Origin: Nitrospira sp.
Lineage (GTDB): Bacteria; Nitrospirota; Nitrospiria; Nitrospirales; Nitrospiraceae
NCBI GenBank assembly: GCA_024998685.1
Contig: JACOEH010000025.1
Coordinates: 1 to 62,490 of the forward strand
Direction: 5' to 3'
DNA: 62,490 nucleotides
In this document: in pieces, positions 33,857 to 43,527 of the stretch
Numbering within the stretch: the first letter of the stretch is position 1
Layout: each line of letters begins with the position of its first letter
Program-made: the position numbers and the translations under genes
Notes under the pieces: generated by a model
What the model was told of the DNA's origin: nothing
Databases searched by the model: none
Seen by the model: the letters and a program-made list of their open reading frames with translations, nothing else

Positions 33857-34724
33857 CACCTCCTCCTCCGAAATTACCTCCTCCCCCGCTGAATCCACCT
33901 CCGCCGCCAAATGAACCTCCGCCCCACCCGCCACCGCGACTGCGGTACCACATCCAATCATCTATACCGTTGTACCGACTTCTCCTTCCGCCGGTGCCGG
34001 AGGCACCAATCATCAGCAACAGAACCAAGGTGATACCGCTCGCCATGAGCGCCGGGACCAACCAGGGTGCCAGTAACGTGGAGATCCCTGCACCAGCGAG
34101 GGGCCCGATGAATCGATGGATGTTCATGAACAGGAGCCCGACAAGTACTCCGACAACGACGGCAACGAGGACCTGCCCAATGACATCGCTCTCCTGCCGA
34201 GGAACTGCCTTCTCGGACGCCTGGTAGGTTCCGTCAATGGTTTTTACGATTGCATTGATGCCCCCAGTCACTCCACCGGCCATATCACCGGCCCGAAACC
34301 GAGGCACGATTTCATTTCTGATGATTTGCGCCGATCGAGCGTCGGTCAATACGCCCTCCAATCCGTACCCGACTTCAATGCGGACCTTGCGCTCCTTAAT
34401 CGCCACAAGCAATAGAACGCCGTTATCGGTGCCTTTTTGACCGAGTTTCCATGTGGTTGCTACAAGATGGGAAAATTCTTGGAGAGATCCGCCTTCGAGG
34501 GAGGGAACGATCAGGACAGCCACTTGATTACTCGACTGAGTTTCATGGGCCGCCAGTTGAGCCGTCAGCGACTCAACCGTTGAGCTCGGCAAGACATGGG
34601 CGAGATCGACGATCCGACCGGTCAGCAGCGGGACATCAAGTGCTGCGGCGGATGTGGTGAGGGAAAGGGTTGCGGCTGCCAGGTAACAGCAGCGCGCGAG
34701 ACGGCTCAATCCGAATCCTTCCAA
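33840..34724 (-). CDS. TPM-domain membrane protein (YgcG-like) with glycine-rich tail
   Basis: A 294-residue protein with a signal (ending SAAAL near residue 29), a periplasmic TPM domain (residues ~35-165; IVDLAHVLPSSTVESLT, NGVLLLVAIKERKVRIEVGY), two membrane segments, then a glycine/serine/tryptophan-rich tail (residues ~255-294). This is the YgcG layout. It lies between lemA and a second TPM gene on the same strand, the usual gene set. Confidence 0.9.
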   Translation of the reverse strand: MEGFGLSRLARCCYLAAATLSLTTSAAALDVPLLTGRIVDLAHVLPSSTVESLTAQLAAHETQSSNQVAVLIVPSLEGGSLQEFSHLVATTWKLGQKGTDNGVLLLVAIKERKVRIEVGYGLEGVLTDARSAQIIRNEIVPRFRAGDMAGGVTGGINAIVKTIDGTYQASEKAVPRQESDVIGQVLVAVVVGVLVGLLFMNIHRFIGPLAGAGISTLLAPWLVPALMASGITLVLLLMIGASGTGGRRSRYNGIDDWMWYRSRGGGWGGGSFGGGGGFSGGGGNFGGGGASGNW

Positions 34725-34743
34725 CCTTCACCTCAGCCTCGAT

Positions 34744-35346
34744 TCAAAACTTCACTTCGGGCGGCTTCGCGACAGCATTCTCATCGGCGACCGTAAAGTT
34801 GGGACGCTCTTCCAGGTGCAGCAGAAACTTAGCAGTCAGGTTGGTCGGGAAAAATCGGACCATCTTGTTATATTCCGCGACCCGGTCGATGTATCGTTTA
34901 CGCGCCACGGTAATCCGGTTTTCCGTCCCCTCTAGCTGGCTTTGGAGATCTCTGAAATTTTGATCGGCTTTCAGATTGGGGTAATTTTCGGCAATGGCGA
35001 TGAGCCGGCCTAGCGCCGATGTCAAACCGGCTTGGGCCTTTTGAAATGCCTCGAATGCAGCTGGATCTTTTAATACCTCGGGCGTCACTTGCATCCCCGT
35101 TGCCTTGGCTCGGGCATTTACGACGCTCTCAAGGGTCTCTTTTTCATGGGCCGCGTATCCCTTGACCGTCGCGACAAGATTGGGAATGAGATCGGCACGC
35201 CGCTGATATTGATTGATCACTTCGCTCCACGCCGCCTTCGTATTTTCGTCCAGGCCTTGGAGATCGTTGTAACCGCAACCGGACACAGACAATGTCCCGA
35301 TCATCATGACGGTGATCAGAGTCTTTTTCCACCAAGGACGCCCCAT
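34744..35346 (-). CDS. lemA: LemA-family lipoprotein
   Basis: A 200-residue protein from ATG 35346. The N-terminus MGRPWWKKTLITVMMIG ends in the lipobox VSGC near residue 24. The LemA core follows: NQYQRRADLIPNLVATVKGY, ESVVNARAKAT and AIAENYPNLKAD, with VARKRYIDRVAEYN near the end. Function is poorly understood; it commonly accompanies TPM genes as seen here. Confidence 0.93.
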   Translation of the reverse strand: MGRPWWKKTLITVMMIGTLSVSGCGYNDLQGLDENTKAAWSEVINQYQRRADLIPNLVATVKGYAAHEKETLESVVNARAKATGMQVTPEVLKDPAAFEAFQKAQAGLTSALGRLIAIAENYPNLKADQNFRDLQSQLEGTENRITVARKRYIDRVAEYNKMVRFFPTNLTAKFLLHLEERPNFTVADENAVAKPPEVKF

Positions 35347-35445
35347 CGTTCCCTCCTTCAGCAGTAGAGCAGGACGCAGTATCTCCATCTCTTCGATCAT
35401 GCTACCATGGGTATAATCATTAAGATATGTCGGTCAAGAGAGCCT

Positions 35446-35751
35446 ATGACACGGGAGCAAGCGGTTCATACGCCCGGCGGATTTCAAGTGCGACACCGAA
35501 CATTGGGCATCTACCAAGGCAGTGCGATCGACCTCGCCTTCTGGTATCCGTCGTCAGGCATGCCCGAACACGGGCTCTGCCGATTTTCGACAAGAGACAA
35601 GGCCCAAGCATTGATCGATGTGCTCTGCTCGCCGGCCTGCATGGAACCGATGGCTCGAAACGATTTGACCATCGAGCCCTACGATATTGACGAGCATGAC
35701 CGCTTGATCACTGAATATCCGCTGCCGTCCGCCTGGGAGACGCCTATTTAG
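35446..35751 (+). CDS. Conserved hypothetical protein
   Basis: A 101-residue soluble protein from ATG 35446. No family is recognised. It has two cysteines in LCSPACMEP and an acidic end (DIDEHDRLITEYPLPSAW). Its stop overlaps the convergent PilZ gene by 4 bp. Confidence 0.65.
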   Translation: MTREQAVHTPGGFQVRHRTLGIYQGSAIDLAFWYPSSGMPEHGLCRFSTRDKAQALIDVLCSPACMEPMARNDLTIEPYDIDEHDRLITEYPLPSAWETPI

Positions 35752-36281
35752 ACTGAAGAGCCGGTGACAATCGGCTCGACGGCTTTGGAAAGAATGGAAG
35801 AGGTGAAGCCCGAGTGTGATTGGATGAAGGTCAGAAGCCGTTTGTCCTCTTGGGCCTTCCGGAGAAACTTGAAAGCAATCCCGCGCGCACTGACTGACCT
35901 CACCATGGCAGCGACTTCGACGGGAGGTTCGTTCTCGGCGACGATGATCTCCAGGTAAAAAATGTCGTCCACGTGCACGTGAGTTTCACTCTTGATAATG
36001 CAACCGCCCAGGGAAAGGTCCATCACGGTTCCCTCGCCTCTGACTTTCCCTCCTGAAAAAGACAGACAAAGCCGTACAGGAATACGAAGATGTTCACGGC
36101 GATCCATGAGACGCGAAGGTCCGGCGATGCTGAGACGGCGGCCAAGAAATCGGAGGCGACAGTGGCCGCAATGATACGGAACAATCCAAATCAATGCTGC
36201 GGCCAGTTCACGAGGCGATTGTGGCCTCACACGAAGCGCTCCATCCTTTCGACATCGCGGGCAGATCACTTCACGACCCAT
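35748..36281 (-). CDS. PilZ-domain protein with N-terminal zinc ribbon
   Basis: A 177-residue protein. Two cysteine pairs (CPRC near residue 7 and CGHC near residue 38) suggest a zinc ribbon. A PilZ domain follows (residues ~58-160) with MDRREHLRIPV giving RxxxR and DLSLGGC giving DxSxxG, the c-di-GMP binding motifs. It likely binds c-di-GMP; the output is unknown. Confidence 0.9.
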   Translation of the reverse strand: MGREVICPRCRKDGALRVRPQSPRELAAALIWIVPYHCGHCRLRFLGRRLSIAGPSRLMDRREHLRIPVRLCLSFSGGKVRGEGTVMDLSLGGCIIKSETHVHVDDIFYLEIIVAENEPPVEVAAMVRSVSARGIAFKFLRKAQEDKRLLTFIQSHSGFTSSILSKAVEPIVTGSSV

Positions 36282-36484
36282 TCGGCTTTCCTCTTCTGCG
36301 GCTGAAGGATTTGCAGCCTCCTCATCGCACTATAAAGGCCTTTCTCTCATAGTCAAGCTGATTGCCATCCGGCACATCTCGGCTTTCATCTACTTTTTAC
36401 GCCATAAAGAAATCGGAGATTGCGGCGCGGCATCGCGATTGTTTACGAATTGAAATGAGGGGAAATCGTGTCGCCGGCCTATCG

Positions 36485-37273
36485 CTAAGTGGACTCTGCA
36501 TGGGGAGATTCCGGCTCAGCGGGAAGACCGGATTCGACAATACCGGCCCGGAGATATTCGCGATTGAACCTGGCGATGAAACGGACGCTGATGCGTTTCG
36601 GACAGACGGCTTCACACTCGTTTTGATTGCCGCAAGAACCGAATCCTTCTCGATCCATGGCTTCCAGCATCGTCTTCACCCGCCGGGTACGCTCAGGCTT
36701 TCCTTGCGGCAAGAGCGCCAAGTGAGACACCTTGGCCGCCACAAACAGCATGGCCGATGCATTCTTGCACGCCGCCACACAAGCCCCACAGCCGATACAG
36801 GACGCGGCATCCATCGCGGTTTCGGCCTGGTCTTTGCTGATTAACAGGACGTTCCCGTCCACCGCTCCGCCGGTATGGACGGAGATATAACCCCCGGCTT
36901 GCATGATTCGATCCAACGCTCGGCGATCCACCACCAGGTCCTTGATAATGGGAAACGCTCGCGCGCGCCACGGCTCAATCGTGATGACGGCCCCGTCGGA
37001 AAACCGCCGCATGTATAACTGACAACTGGTGATGCCGCGGTCCGGACCATGCGGGATACCATTGATCACGAGCGAACAACTTCCACAAATCCCTTCACGG
37101 CAATCCTGCTCGAACGCGACCGGCTCTTCTCCCTTGGCGATCAACCCCTGATTCACACTGTCGAGCATTTCCAAAAACGACATGCCGGAGCTCACGTCGT
37201 GAGCCTCATACGTCACAAACCGTCCTTTCTCGTCCGGGCCGTTCTGCCGCCAAATGTTCAACGTGAATCTCAT
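36485..37273 (-). CDS. sdhB: Succinate dehydrogenase/fumarate reductase iron-sulfur subunit
   Basis: A 262-residue protein. A [2Fe-2S] domain is seen at residues ~57-85 ([15 protein letters not shown]), a [4Fe-4S] site [11 protein letters not shown] near residue 148 and a third cluster site with [13 protein letters not shown]. It passes electrons between SdhA and the heme subunit. It is last in the sdhC-sdhA-sdhB operon, 8 bp after sdhA. Confidence 0.95.
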   Translation of the reverse strand: MRFTLNIWRQNGPDEKGRFVTYEAHDVSSGMSFLEMLDSVNQGLIAKGEEPVAFEQDCREGICGSCSLVINGIPHGPDRGITSCQLYMRRFSDGAVITIEPWRARAFPIIKDLVVDRRALDRIMQAGGYISVHTGGAVDGNVLLISKDQAETAMDAASCIGCGACVAACKNASAMLFVAAKVSHLALLPQGKPERTRRVKTMLEAMDREGFGSCGNQNECEAVCPKRISVRFIARFNREYLRAGIVESGLPAEPESPHAEST

Positions 37274-37281
37274 GATGCTGA

Positions 37282-39195
37282 TTACTGATAACTCCTCGTT
37301 GTCGGCTGTACAAACTCAAAGGCCAGGGGCTCTTTGTGCAAGATGGGTGATTCCCCCTCTCGGGACTCCCATGCGGCCACATGCGCGAAGCGGCCGTCGT
37401 CGCGTTGCGGCTCGCCTTCGTCCCGTTGATACTCTTCTCGGAAGTGCGCTCCGCATGACTCCTCCCGATGCAACGCATCGTGACAAAGCAGTTCGGCAAA
37501 TTCGAGGTAGTCCGCCACTCGGCCCGCATACTCCAACTCTTGGTTGAAGACCTCTCCTGATCCTGGAACCATTACATTCCGCCAGAATTCTTCCCTGAGC
37601 AACGGAATCGCCGTCAGCGCTGATTTGAGCCCTTCCGCATTGCGGGACATCCCACAGTGATTCCACAACAGCTTACCGACTTCTCGGTGAAATGAGGCAG
37701 CCGTCCGGTATCCCTTTGAATTCAGAAGACGACTGATCCGGCTCGTCACGCGCCGAAGCGCTGCACGAGATTCCTTGTGATCGTCTCGGATCAATGAGAG
37801 CGCGACGGTCGCCAGGTAATGACTGATCGTATACGGCAAGATGAAATAGCCATCGGCGAGCCCCTGCATCAAGGAACTGGCTCCGAGCCGGTTGGCGCCA
37901 TGATCCGCAAAGTTCGCTTCGCCGATCACGAAGAGTCCCGGGATGGTACTCATGAGATTGTAATCCACCCAGAGCCCGCCCATCGTATAGTGCGGCGCCG
38001 GGTAAATTCGCATAGGGACACGATAGGCATCTTCCCCTGTGATCCGCTGATACATGTCGAAAAGGTTCCCATAACGCTCGCGGACCACGTCAACCCCCTG
38101 CTGGGCGATGACGTCGGCAAAATCCAAGTACACGCCGTGGCCGCCCGGACCGACGCCGCGGCCTTCGTCGCACACGGCCTTCACGGCACGGGATGCGAGA
38201 TCTCGTGGCGCGAGATTTCCGAAACGTGGGTATCGGCGCTCCAGAAAGTAGTCGCGTTCCGCCTCGGGGATATCCTCGGAAGACCGCTGATCTCTCGCCA
38301 TTTTTGGAACCCACAATCGCCCGTCGTTGCGAAGCGATTCGGACATCAGTGTCAGCTTGGCCTGACACGCATCTCCCGGTGGAATCGCTGTTGGGTGGAT
38401 TTGCGTAAAGCAAGGGTTCGCGAATGCGGCGCCCTGCTTCCATGCGCGATAGGTGGCCGTCACGTTGCTGCCGCTCGCGTTGGTCGATAGATAGTACACA
38501 TTGCTGTAGCCGCCGGTCGCAAGAACCACGGCATGAGCCGTCTGAACACTGAGCCGTCCTGTGACAAGATCGCGCACTACAATTCCTCGAGCCCGTCCGT
38601 CGACCACGACAAGATCGAGCATTTCTGTGCGTGGGCGCATGATGACCTGTCCTCGATCAATCTGCCAGCAGAGCGCCGAATAGGCCCCTAAGAGGAGTTG
38701 TTGTCCTGTCTGTCCCCGACAGTAGAAGGTCCGCGAGACTTGGACGCCCCCGAAGGATCGATTCGCCAATTGCCCGCCGTACTCCCTGGCAAACGGGATG
38801 CCGAGCGCCACACATTGATCGATGATTTGTGTACTCACCTGGGCGAGTCGGTACACATTGGCCTCTCGAGAACGGAAGTCTCCGCCTTTGATCGTGTCAT
38901 AGAACAGTCGGCCTACACTGTCTCCGTCGTCCTGGTAATTCTTGGCGGCATTGATTCCTCCCTGTGCCGCAATGCTATGGGCACGGCGCGGACTATCCTG
39001 AAAACAAAAGCACTCCACCTGATAGCCGAGCTGTCCCAAGGTCGAGGCGGCACTCGCTCCTGCCAGGCCGGTGCCGACGACGATGACCGTGATTTTCCGC
39101 TTGTTAGTAGGACTCACCAATTTTTCGCTGAACCGTCGCCGGTCCCATTTGGTTTCCAGTGGGCCGGGAGGGATTTTTGGATCAAGTTTCATCAT
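37282..39195 (-). CDS. sdhA: Succinate dehydrogenase/fumarate reductase flavoprotein subunit
   Basis: A 637-residue protein. FAD-binding [20 protein letters not shown] lies near residue 37; [12 protein letters not shown] includes the histidine that binds FAD covalently; [12 protein letters not shown] lies in the substrate site. The stop-start overlap with sdhC is 4 bp. Length and sequence fit the B. subtilis-type (class B) enzyme. In Nitrospira-like organisms this complex also runs as fumarate reductase in the reductive TCA cycle; direction here is not visible. Confidence 0.95.
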   Translation of the reverse strand: MMKLDPKIPPGPLETKWDRRRFSEKLVSPTNKRKITVIVVGTGLAGASAASTLGQLGYQVECFCFQDSPRRAHSIAAQGGINAAKNYQDDGDSVGRLFYDTIKGGDFRSREANVYRLAQVSTQIIDQCVALGIPFAREYGGQLANRSFGGVQVSRTFYCRGQTGQQLLLGAYSALCWQIDRGQVIMRPRTEMLDLVVVDGRARGIVVRDLVTGRLSVQTAHAVVLATGGYSNVYYLSTNASGSNVTATYRAWKQGAAFANPCFTQIHPTAIPPGDACQAKLTLMSESLRNDGRLWVPKMARDQRSSEDIPEAERDYFLERRYPRFGNLAPRDLASRAVKAVCDEGRGVGPGGHGVYLDFADVIAQQGVDVVRERYGNLFDMYQRITGEDAYRVPMRIYPAPHYTMGGLWVDYNLMSTIPGLFVIGEANFADHGANRLGASSLMQGLADGYFILPYTISHYLATVALSLIRDDHKESRAALRRVTSRISRLLNSKGYRTAASFHREVGKLLWNHCGMSRNAEGLKSALTAIPLLREEFWRNVMVPGSGEVFNQELEYAGRVADYLEFAELLCHDALHREESCGAHFREEYQRDEGEPQRDDGRFAHVAAWESREGESPILHKEPLAFEFVQPTTRSYQ

Positions 39196-39872
39196 CCGCG
39201 CACGATCCTCAAGAAGACGGCTAGGATGATCGCGACATTGCCAAGGACCACCACCAACGCCACCGTGGGACCAGCGGTCTTGAAGAATCGGTTGAATGCG
39301 GCATGTTCAAGCCCCAATGTCTGTAAACTGCTGGTGACGGCATGGCTCAGATGCAAGCCCAGTCCAAGCTGGCCCGCCAAGTAGAGCGCCGCGATGAATG
39401 GATTCTGAAAGGCATGGACTATTTCCCCATAGACATCACGATATCCTTCAGCATCGAGGCGGTCGGCAAAAGATGGATCGATGACGCCGGCCGTCAGATG
39501 CAACAGGTGGAAGATGATGAAGAGTAAGAGCACAAGGCCGGAGGCGGCCATGGTGCGGGACGCAAAAGATGCTTGGCGATACTCGCGGACCGCGTAGGCG
39601 ACCGGACGAGCCCGACGATTTCGCAAGGTTAACCTGATCGCCAGCACAATGTGGAGCACCGCAAGGCTCAGCAACCCAATCCGGGCCGTCCACAATAGAA
39701 TCGGCATGTCGCGGAGAAATGCCGCATAGCCGTTGAGCGCATGAGCCCCTTCGAATACTTGTAGGTTCCCCAGCATGTGAAAACCGACGTAGCTCACGAG
39801 CAGCAGCCCGCTCAGGGCCATGACAACTTTACTGCGGACTGAGGATTGGAAATGATTAGACTGGCGTGTCAT
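39192..39872 (-). CDS. sdhC: Succinate dehydrogenase cytochrome b558 subunit
   Basis: A 226-residue membrane protein with about five segments ([92 protein letters not shown]). Histidines in the helices can bind heme b. This single-gene anchor, with no separate SdhD, is the Bacillus/delta-proteobacterial type. It is first in the operon. Confidence 0.93.
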   Translation of the reverse strand: MTRQSNHFQSSVRSKVVMALSGLLLVSYVGFHMLGNLQVFEGAHALNGYAAFLRDMPILLWTARIGLLSLAVLHIVLAIRLTLRNRRARPVAYAVREYRQASFASRTMAASGLVLLLFIIFHLLHLTAGVIDPSFADRLDAEGYRDVYGEIVHAFQNPFIAALYLAGQLGLGLHLSHAVTSSLQTLGLEHAAFNRFFKTAGPTVALVVVLGNVAIILAVFLRIVRG

Positions 39873-40443
39873 CCGCGAGCATTATACACCGCTTGGATGA
39901 TGGAGAATCACGAGCACATTGCAGACATGCCGCGATGAGCGAAGGACCGGCGGCGCTCGTAGGTTCGTGCTCCCTGATTTGTCGCAGGCAGGGATACGAT
40001 CAAGCAGACAATACTCGGTGGACTTGGAGCTCCAGTGGCTCGGACGGATTCATTCCTAGACAAGCGCGTCGAGCTCCATGACCCAATTCCACCCGCACGT
40101 TCACACTGATCCACTTTATATACGATTGGGATGGTGCAACGTCATATGGCGGTACCGATCGTTTTCTCCTGTTTCGAATGATGCGAAGACCGTTTTCCAG
40201 ATGTCATATCTCCGATTTACTCAAACCCATCAGATCTTCGGGTTGCTGCTGAACTCTTTTATTAAAAATGCAGTTTTCTTGAAAAACACAGTTGTGTTTT
40301 TTAAGATACAGTCATAATTCTTGAAATTCATTACTTTTTCATTTAATAGCAACAGTTTATGGTTATCATATTTAGGCACACGAATTGCTTAGCTCAGTTA
40401 CGGATGGCTGTGTTTAAGCATTTATCTGCATGAGGGAGGATTT
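39873..40443. other. Intergenic stretch upstream of lpxC, AT-rich near its right end
   Basis: 571 bases with no supported gene. The part from about 40250 is AT-rich and contains the near-perfect palindrome at 40278-40305. Promoters of sdhC (leftward) and lpxC (rightward) must lie here; none can be assigned with confidence. Confidence 0.45.
40278..40305. repeat. 28-bp near-perfect palindrome upstream of lpxC
   Basis: Left arm CTTGAAAAACACA and right arm TGTGTTTTTTAAG are reverse complements with one mismatch around a 2-base centre. It lies about 140 bases before lpxC in AT-rich DNA. It could be an operator or a weak terminator. Confidence 0.6.
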
Positions 40444-41373
40444 GTGCGCAATCAACAAACTCTGGCATCGGCAGTAACCTGTTCTGGTGTGGGACTCCAC
40501 TCTGGTCAGTCGGCGTCGATCACGCTACGGCCCGCTCCCCCTGACACCGGTGTGGTTTTTGTCAATCGCAGTACCGACGTTGATACGTATCTTTCCGCCT
40601 CCATTGAACATCGGGTCCCAACCGAATTATGCACGGCCATCAGCGGCAATGGGTTCCAGGTTCAGACAATAGAGCATCTGCTGTCGGCGTTGTCAGGCCT
40701 TCATATCGACAATGTTTTCATCGAGGTATCGGCAAGTGAAGTTCCGGTCATGGACGGAAGCGCCGCGCCGTTTGTTCGACTGATCCAATCCGTCGGTATA
40801 GTTCCACAGGAGCGGAAACAGCCGTTTCTTAAAATTATGGTGCCGATTGAAGTGACTGATGGATCGAAACGCGTTCGGATCGAACCGTCCTCAACTCCGA
40901 GAATTACCTACTCCATTCACTATGAACATCCTTTGATTAAGACGCAGACCTATGCGTACGATTGCTCCGCCGACGCGTTCGAGAGTGAGATTGCCGAGGC
41001 CAGGACGTTTGGGTTTCTGTATGAAGTCCAGGCATTGTGGGCTCGAGGGCTCGGCAAAGGAGGCACCCTGGACAACACCGTCGTGCTGTCGAATGACGGA
41101 ATCATCAATGAATCAGGCCTTCGATTCGACGATGAGTTTGTGCGCCACAAGATTCTGGATCTGATTGGAGACTTTTCTCTTTTGGGAGTGCCCTTCATCG
41201 GTCACATTGTCGCAGACCGGTCGGGACATGCACTCCACACTCGGTTGGTCCAGCAGATTCTAATGCAAACGGAGAAATGGGTACTTCTGAATACGGAGTC
41301 TTCAGGAGCAGAGAAGCGATCAGCCGCACACGCGTTTCACCTTCAGCCGTCCGTTGCACTTCAGGCTTCTTAG
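40444..41373 (+). CDS. lpxC: UDP-3-O-acyl-N-acetylglucosamine deacetylase LpxC
   Basis: A 309-residue protein from GTG 40444, preceded by a GAGGGAGG ribosome-binding site. Zinc ligands and active site are visible: TIEHLLSALSGLHIDN (first His), FVRHKILDLIGDFSLLG (His and Asp), and GHALHTRLVQQIL (catalytic His). It performs the committed step of lipid A synthesis. Length is normal. Confidence 0.96.
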   Translation: MRNQQTLASAVTCSGVGLHSGQSASITLRPAPPDTGVVFVNRSTDVDTYLSASIEHRVPTELCTAISGNGFQVQTIEHLLSALSGLHIDNVFIEVSASEVPVMDGSAAPFVRLIQSVGIVPQERKQPFLKIMVPIEVTDGSKRVRIEPSSTPRITYSIHYEHPLIKTQTYAYDCSADAFESEIAEARTFGFLYEVQALWARGLGKGGTLDNTVVLSNDGIINESGLRFDDEFVRHKILDLIGDFSLLGVPFIGHIVADRSGHALHTRLVQQILMQTEKWVLLNTESSGAEKRSAAHAFHLQPSVALQAS

Positions 41374-41460
41374 TCAGCCTAAGGGGCTCTCGGTATCAGG
41401 CCGAGTGCCGTTCTTTACGGTAGGACGCTCTTCTCATTTCAGGACATTGCGGCATGATAC

Positions 41461-41488
41461 GCCGGAAATGAGTGCCCTCACTTCCGGC
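41461..41488. terminator. Hairpin between lpxC and the convergent small gene
   Basis: GCCGGAA pairs with TTCCGGC, and inner TGAG with CTCA, around a TGCC loop. It sits between convergent genes and may stop transcription from both sides, although neither strand has a good T-run. Confidence 0.5.
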
Positions 41489-41507
41489 GTGTCAATCATG
41501 GCGGGGA

Positions 41508-41546
41508 TTACTTCTTCTTCTTTTTCGCTGCCTTCTTTGTAGCCAA
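41508..41546 (-). CDS. Possible 12-residue lysine-rich peptide
   Basis: Behind a strong ribosome-binding site (GGGAGG) a TTG at 41546 opens a 12-codon frame MATKKAAKKKKK followed by TAA. GTG 41555 would give 15 residues. It lies 33 bases downstream of the HARE-HTH gene on the same strand and before the hairpin. Such lysine/alanine runs resemble the tails of histone-H1-like proteins. It may be a real micro-gene or the remnant of a longer one. Confidence 0.35.
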   Translation of the reverse strand: MATKKAAKKKKK

Positions 41547-41578
41547 GAGCCTCACCTCCCTTCGCATTGTCAAGTTAA

Positions 41579-42091
41579 CTATACGGCCTGAATCAGCATG
41601 TCATCCAATGCTTCGAACGTATTGGGACCGACCTTTCTGAAGCGTTTATCGCGCTTGAGCGACGTCGCAATCGACGTGAGCGGCGTTTTCCCTTTGATCT
41701 GCAACCCGCCTTCGATTAAACGCTGCACCAGTTCTTTGGCGTGCATTGCGCGATTCGATTCACGGAGAATCTCATAGGCTGCTTGCGGCACGCTTTTCCC
41801 CACATACTTGCTTCGCCCGAGAAGAATTTCCCGCGATTGATCGGTGACGTCGACCGGCACAGGCCGAATCCCCTTGGAATCATCCGTTGTAATGATCTGG
41901 TTGGAAAGGCTGGCGAGCTTGGCCTTGTCGGCCTCGACACGATAGAGGGTCTCAGCAAGCTCGAGGTATTTCTTAATGGTGGCGATTTCGTCATCGAGTC
42001 GGCGACGCTTCTTCTCCAATTCTTGGAACCGACTTTTGTACGCGTTGATCCGTTGCTCCAGACCAACGAGAATATCTGTTAATTCCTCCAC
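41579..42091 (-). CDS. HARE-HTH domain protein with N-terminal coiled coil
   Basis: About 170 residues from GTG 42091, which has GAGG five bases before; a longer frame begins at 42145. Residues ~5-60 form a coiled coil (FQELEKKRRRLDDEIATIKKYL). The C-terminal part (residues ~95-165) has YVGKSVPQAAYEILRES, MHAKELVQRLIEGG and PLTSIATSLKRDKRFRKVG, the winged-helix HARE-HTH pattern. HARE-HTH domains are thought to link DNA-modification recognition to effectors; the target is unknown. Confidence 0.75.
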   Translation of the reverse strand: MEELTDILVGLEQRINAYKSRFQELEKKRRRLDDEIATIKKYLELAETLYRVEADKAKLASLSNQIITTDDSKGIRPVPVDVTDQSREILLGRSKYVGKSVPQAAYEILRESNRAMHAKELVQRLIEGGLQIKGKTPLTSIATSLKRDKRFRKVGPNTFEALDDMLIQAV

Positions 42092-42276
42092 GAACACCTC
42101 ACATAAGCATGCTTGCTTTATAGCAATGCTTGTAAACCTTGTCAAGACTTATTATTTAAATCATACACTGCTTACTATTTTCGTTTTACTGCACGCAAGT
42201 AATCCTTTTCTGTCTCATGTTGATAAGCCTTGTACCGGTACAAGCTCCTGTTTTTTCCCAATTCAACAGTTCGGCC

Positions 42277-43101
42277 ATGCTACAATCAGGCGTGCCCATT
42301 CATGACGAACCCATCTCACATGACAAGCTCCTCCAAGCAGCAGTCTCCGCCAGCCAAGAAGCCGGTGCCCTATTGCTTCAGTATGCCCGAGCCGGTTTCC
42401 GCATTGAGTATAAGAACCCGATCAATCTCGTCACTGACGCCGATCGTGCCGCCGAGCAATGCGTCATAGAACGTATTCGGGCTCATTTTCCAACCCATCG
42501 GTTCTTGGCCGAAGAGCGAGGTCGCGTCGAAAAGGCGATGTCACCTTATCTGTGGATCATCGATCCGCTGGATGGAACAACTAATTTTGCGCATGGTTAT
42601 CCAGCCTACTGTGTCTCCATCGGTCTCGAGTACGAGGGGCGTTGTGTGCTTGGCGCGATCTTTGATCCCACACGGAATGAACTGTTCACGGCCATTGAAC
42701 ATCGGGGCGCGCAATTGAACGGTCGCCCCATCCATGTATCCACCACAATGACTCTCGACAGCAGCCTGCTGGTGACGGGCTTTGCCTACGACATCAGAGA
42801 AACGCCGCGAAATAATCTCGATCATTTTTCTAATTTTGCCCTCAAGGCCCAGGGACTCCGGAGAACGGGGTCTGCAGCATTGGATCTCTGCTATGCAGCG
42901 GCAGGACGCTTCGATGGGTTCTGGGAAGTCCGGCTCAATCCATGGGATATGGCGGCCGGGTCAGTGATCGTGCGAGAGGCCGGCGGGCAGCTGACCGATT
43001 TCAGCGGAAACGATCTTTCAATTTATGGACAGGAGCTCGTAGCAAGCAATGGACGGATTCATGAGGCGATGCTTGCAGTCCTCAACGAAGAGACCCCTTG
43101 A
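42277..43101 (+). CDS. suhB: Inositol-1-monophosphatase-family protein
   Basis: About 274 residues from ATG 42277; GTG 42292 is also possible. Metal-binding motifs are present: EERG, WIIDPLDGTTNFAHGYP and LNPWDMAAGSVIVREAGG. It dephosphorylates inositol monophosphate or related sugar phosphates; SuhB can also act with transcription complexes in other bacteria. Confidence 0.93.
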   Translation: MLQSGVPIHDEPISHDKLLQAAVSASQEAGALLLQYARAGFRIEYKNPINLVTDADRAAEQCVIERIRAHFPTHRFLAEERGRVEKAMSPYLWIIDPLDGTTNFAHGYPAYCVSIGLEYEGRCVLGAIFDPTRNELFTAIEHRGAQLNGRPIHVSTTMTLDSSLLVTGFAYDIRETPRNNLDHFSNFALKAQGLRRTGSAALDLCYAAAGRFDGFWEVRLNPWDMAAGSVIVREAGGQLTDFSGNDLSIYGQELVASNGRIHEAMLAVLNEETP

Positions 43102-43165
43102 TATACAGAATGGCACAGAATACAGTGTGAGGTATGTGAACGATTTCTATTATGGAGGATCATGT

Positions 43166-43447
43166 ATGGCGCGGGCTGTCCCTCCTTCTGAACAACCAAA
43201 TAGCTTGCCGTCCAAGGATAATCCTGCCGATCCGGCCTGGGATGTGGAACTGCTGCGCGTGCTTGTCAGCCGCAAGGGAACACAAGTCGAGGCCCAATGG
43301 GCTATCCATCCGCAGTTGAAGCAAGACTTGCTGCCCAATGAATGGCAAGAAGTGATGGATCTCATGGCGAAGGCCACCGATATCGTCGGTGATCGCTTTT
43401 CCAAAGCCCTGGCTGAAACCGACCCCATGCCTCCGGGCAATGCCTAA
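43166..43447 (+). CDS. Small conserved hypothetical protein
   Basis: A 93-residue soluble protein from ATG 43166, with GGAGGA upstream. It starts with a polar stretch (MARAVPPSEQPNSLPSKD) and has a helical core (WDVELLRVLVSRKG, LPNEWQEVMDLMAKATDIVG). No family is recognised. It follows suhB by 64 bp. Confidence 0.75.
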   Translation: MARAVPPSEQPNSLPSKDNPADPAWDVELLRVLVSRKGTQVEAQWAIHPQLKQDLLPNEWQEVMDLMAKATDIVGDRFSKALAETDPMPPGNA

Positions 43448-43527
43448 TTGCTCCACCGTTTACTTCTTCATTGTCTAAACGTGGCTGAGAAGCTGTCGAT
43501 GTGACGATTGTGAGAAGAAGCCTAAAA

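Noticed and set aside
40078-40317. 79-codon frame upstream of lpxC
   Set aside because: AT-rich tail, no ribosome-binding site and no protein-like pattern; it runs through the palindrome.
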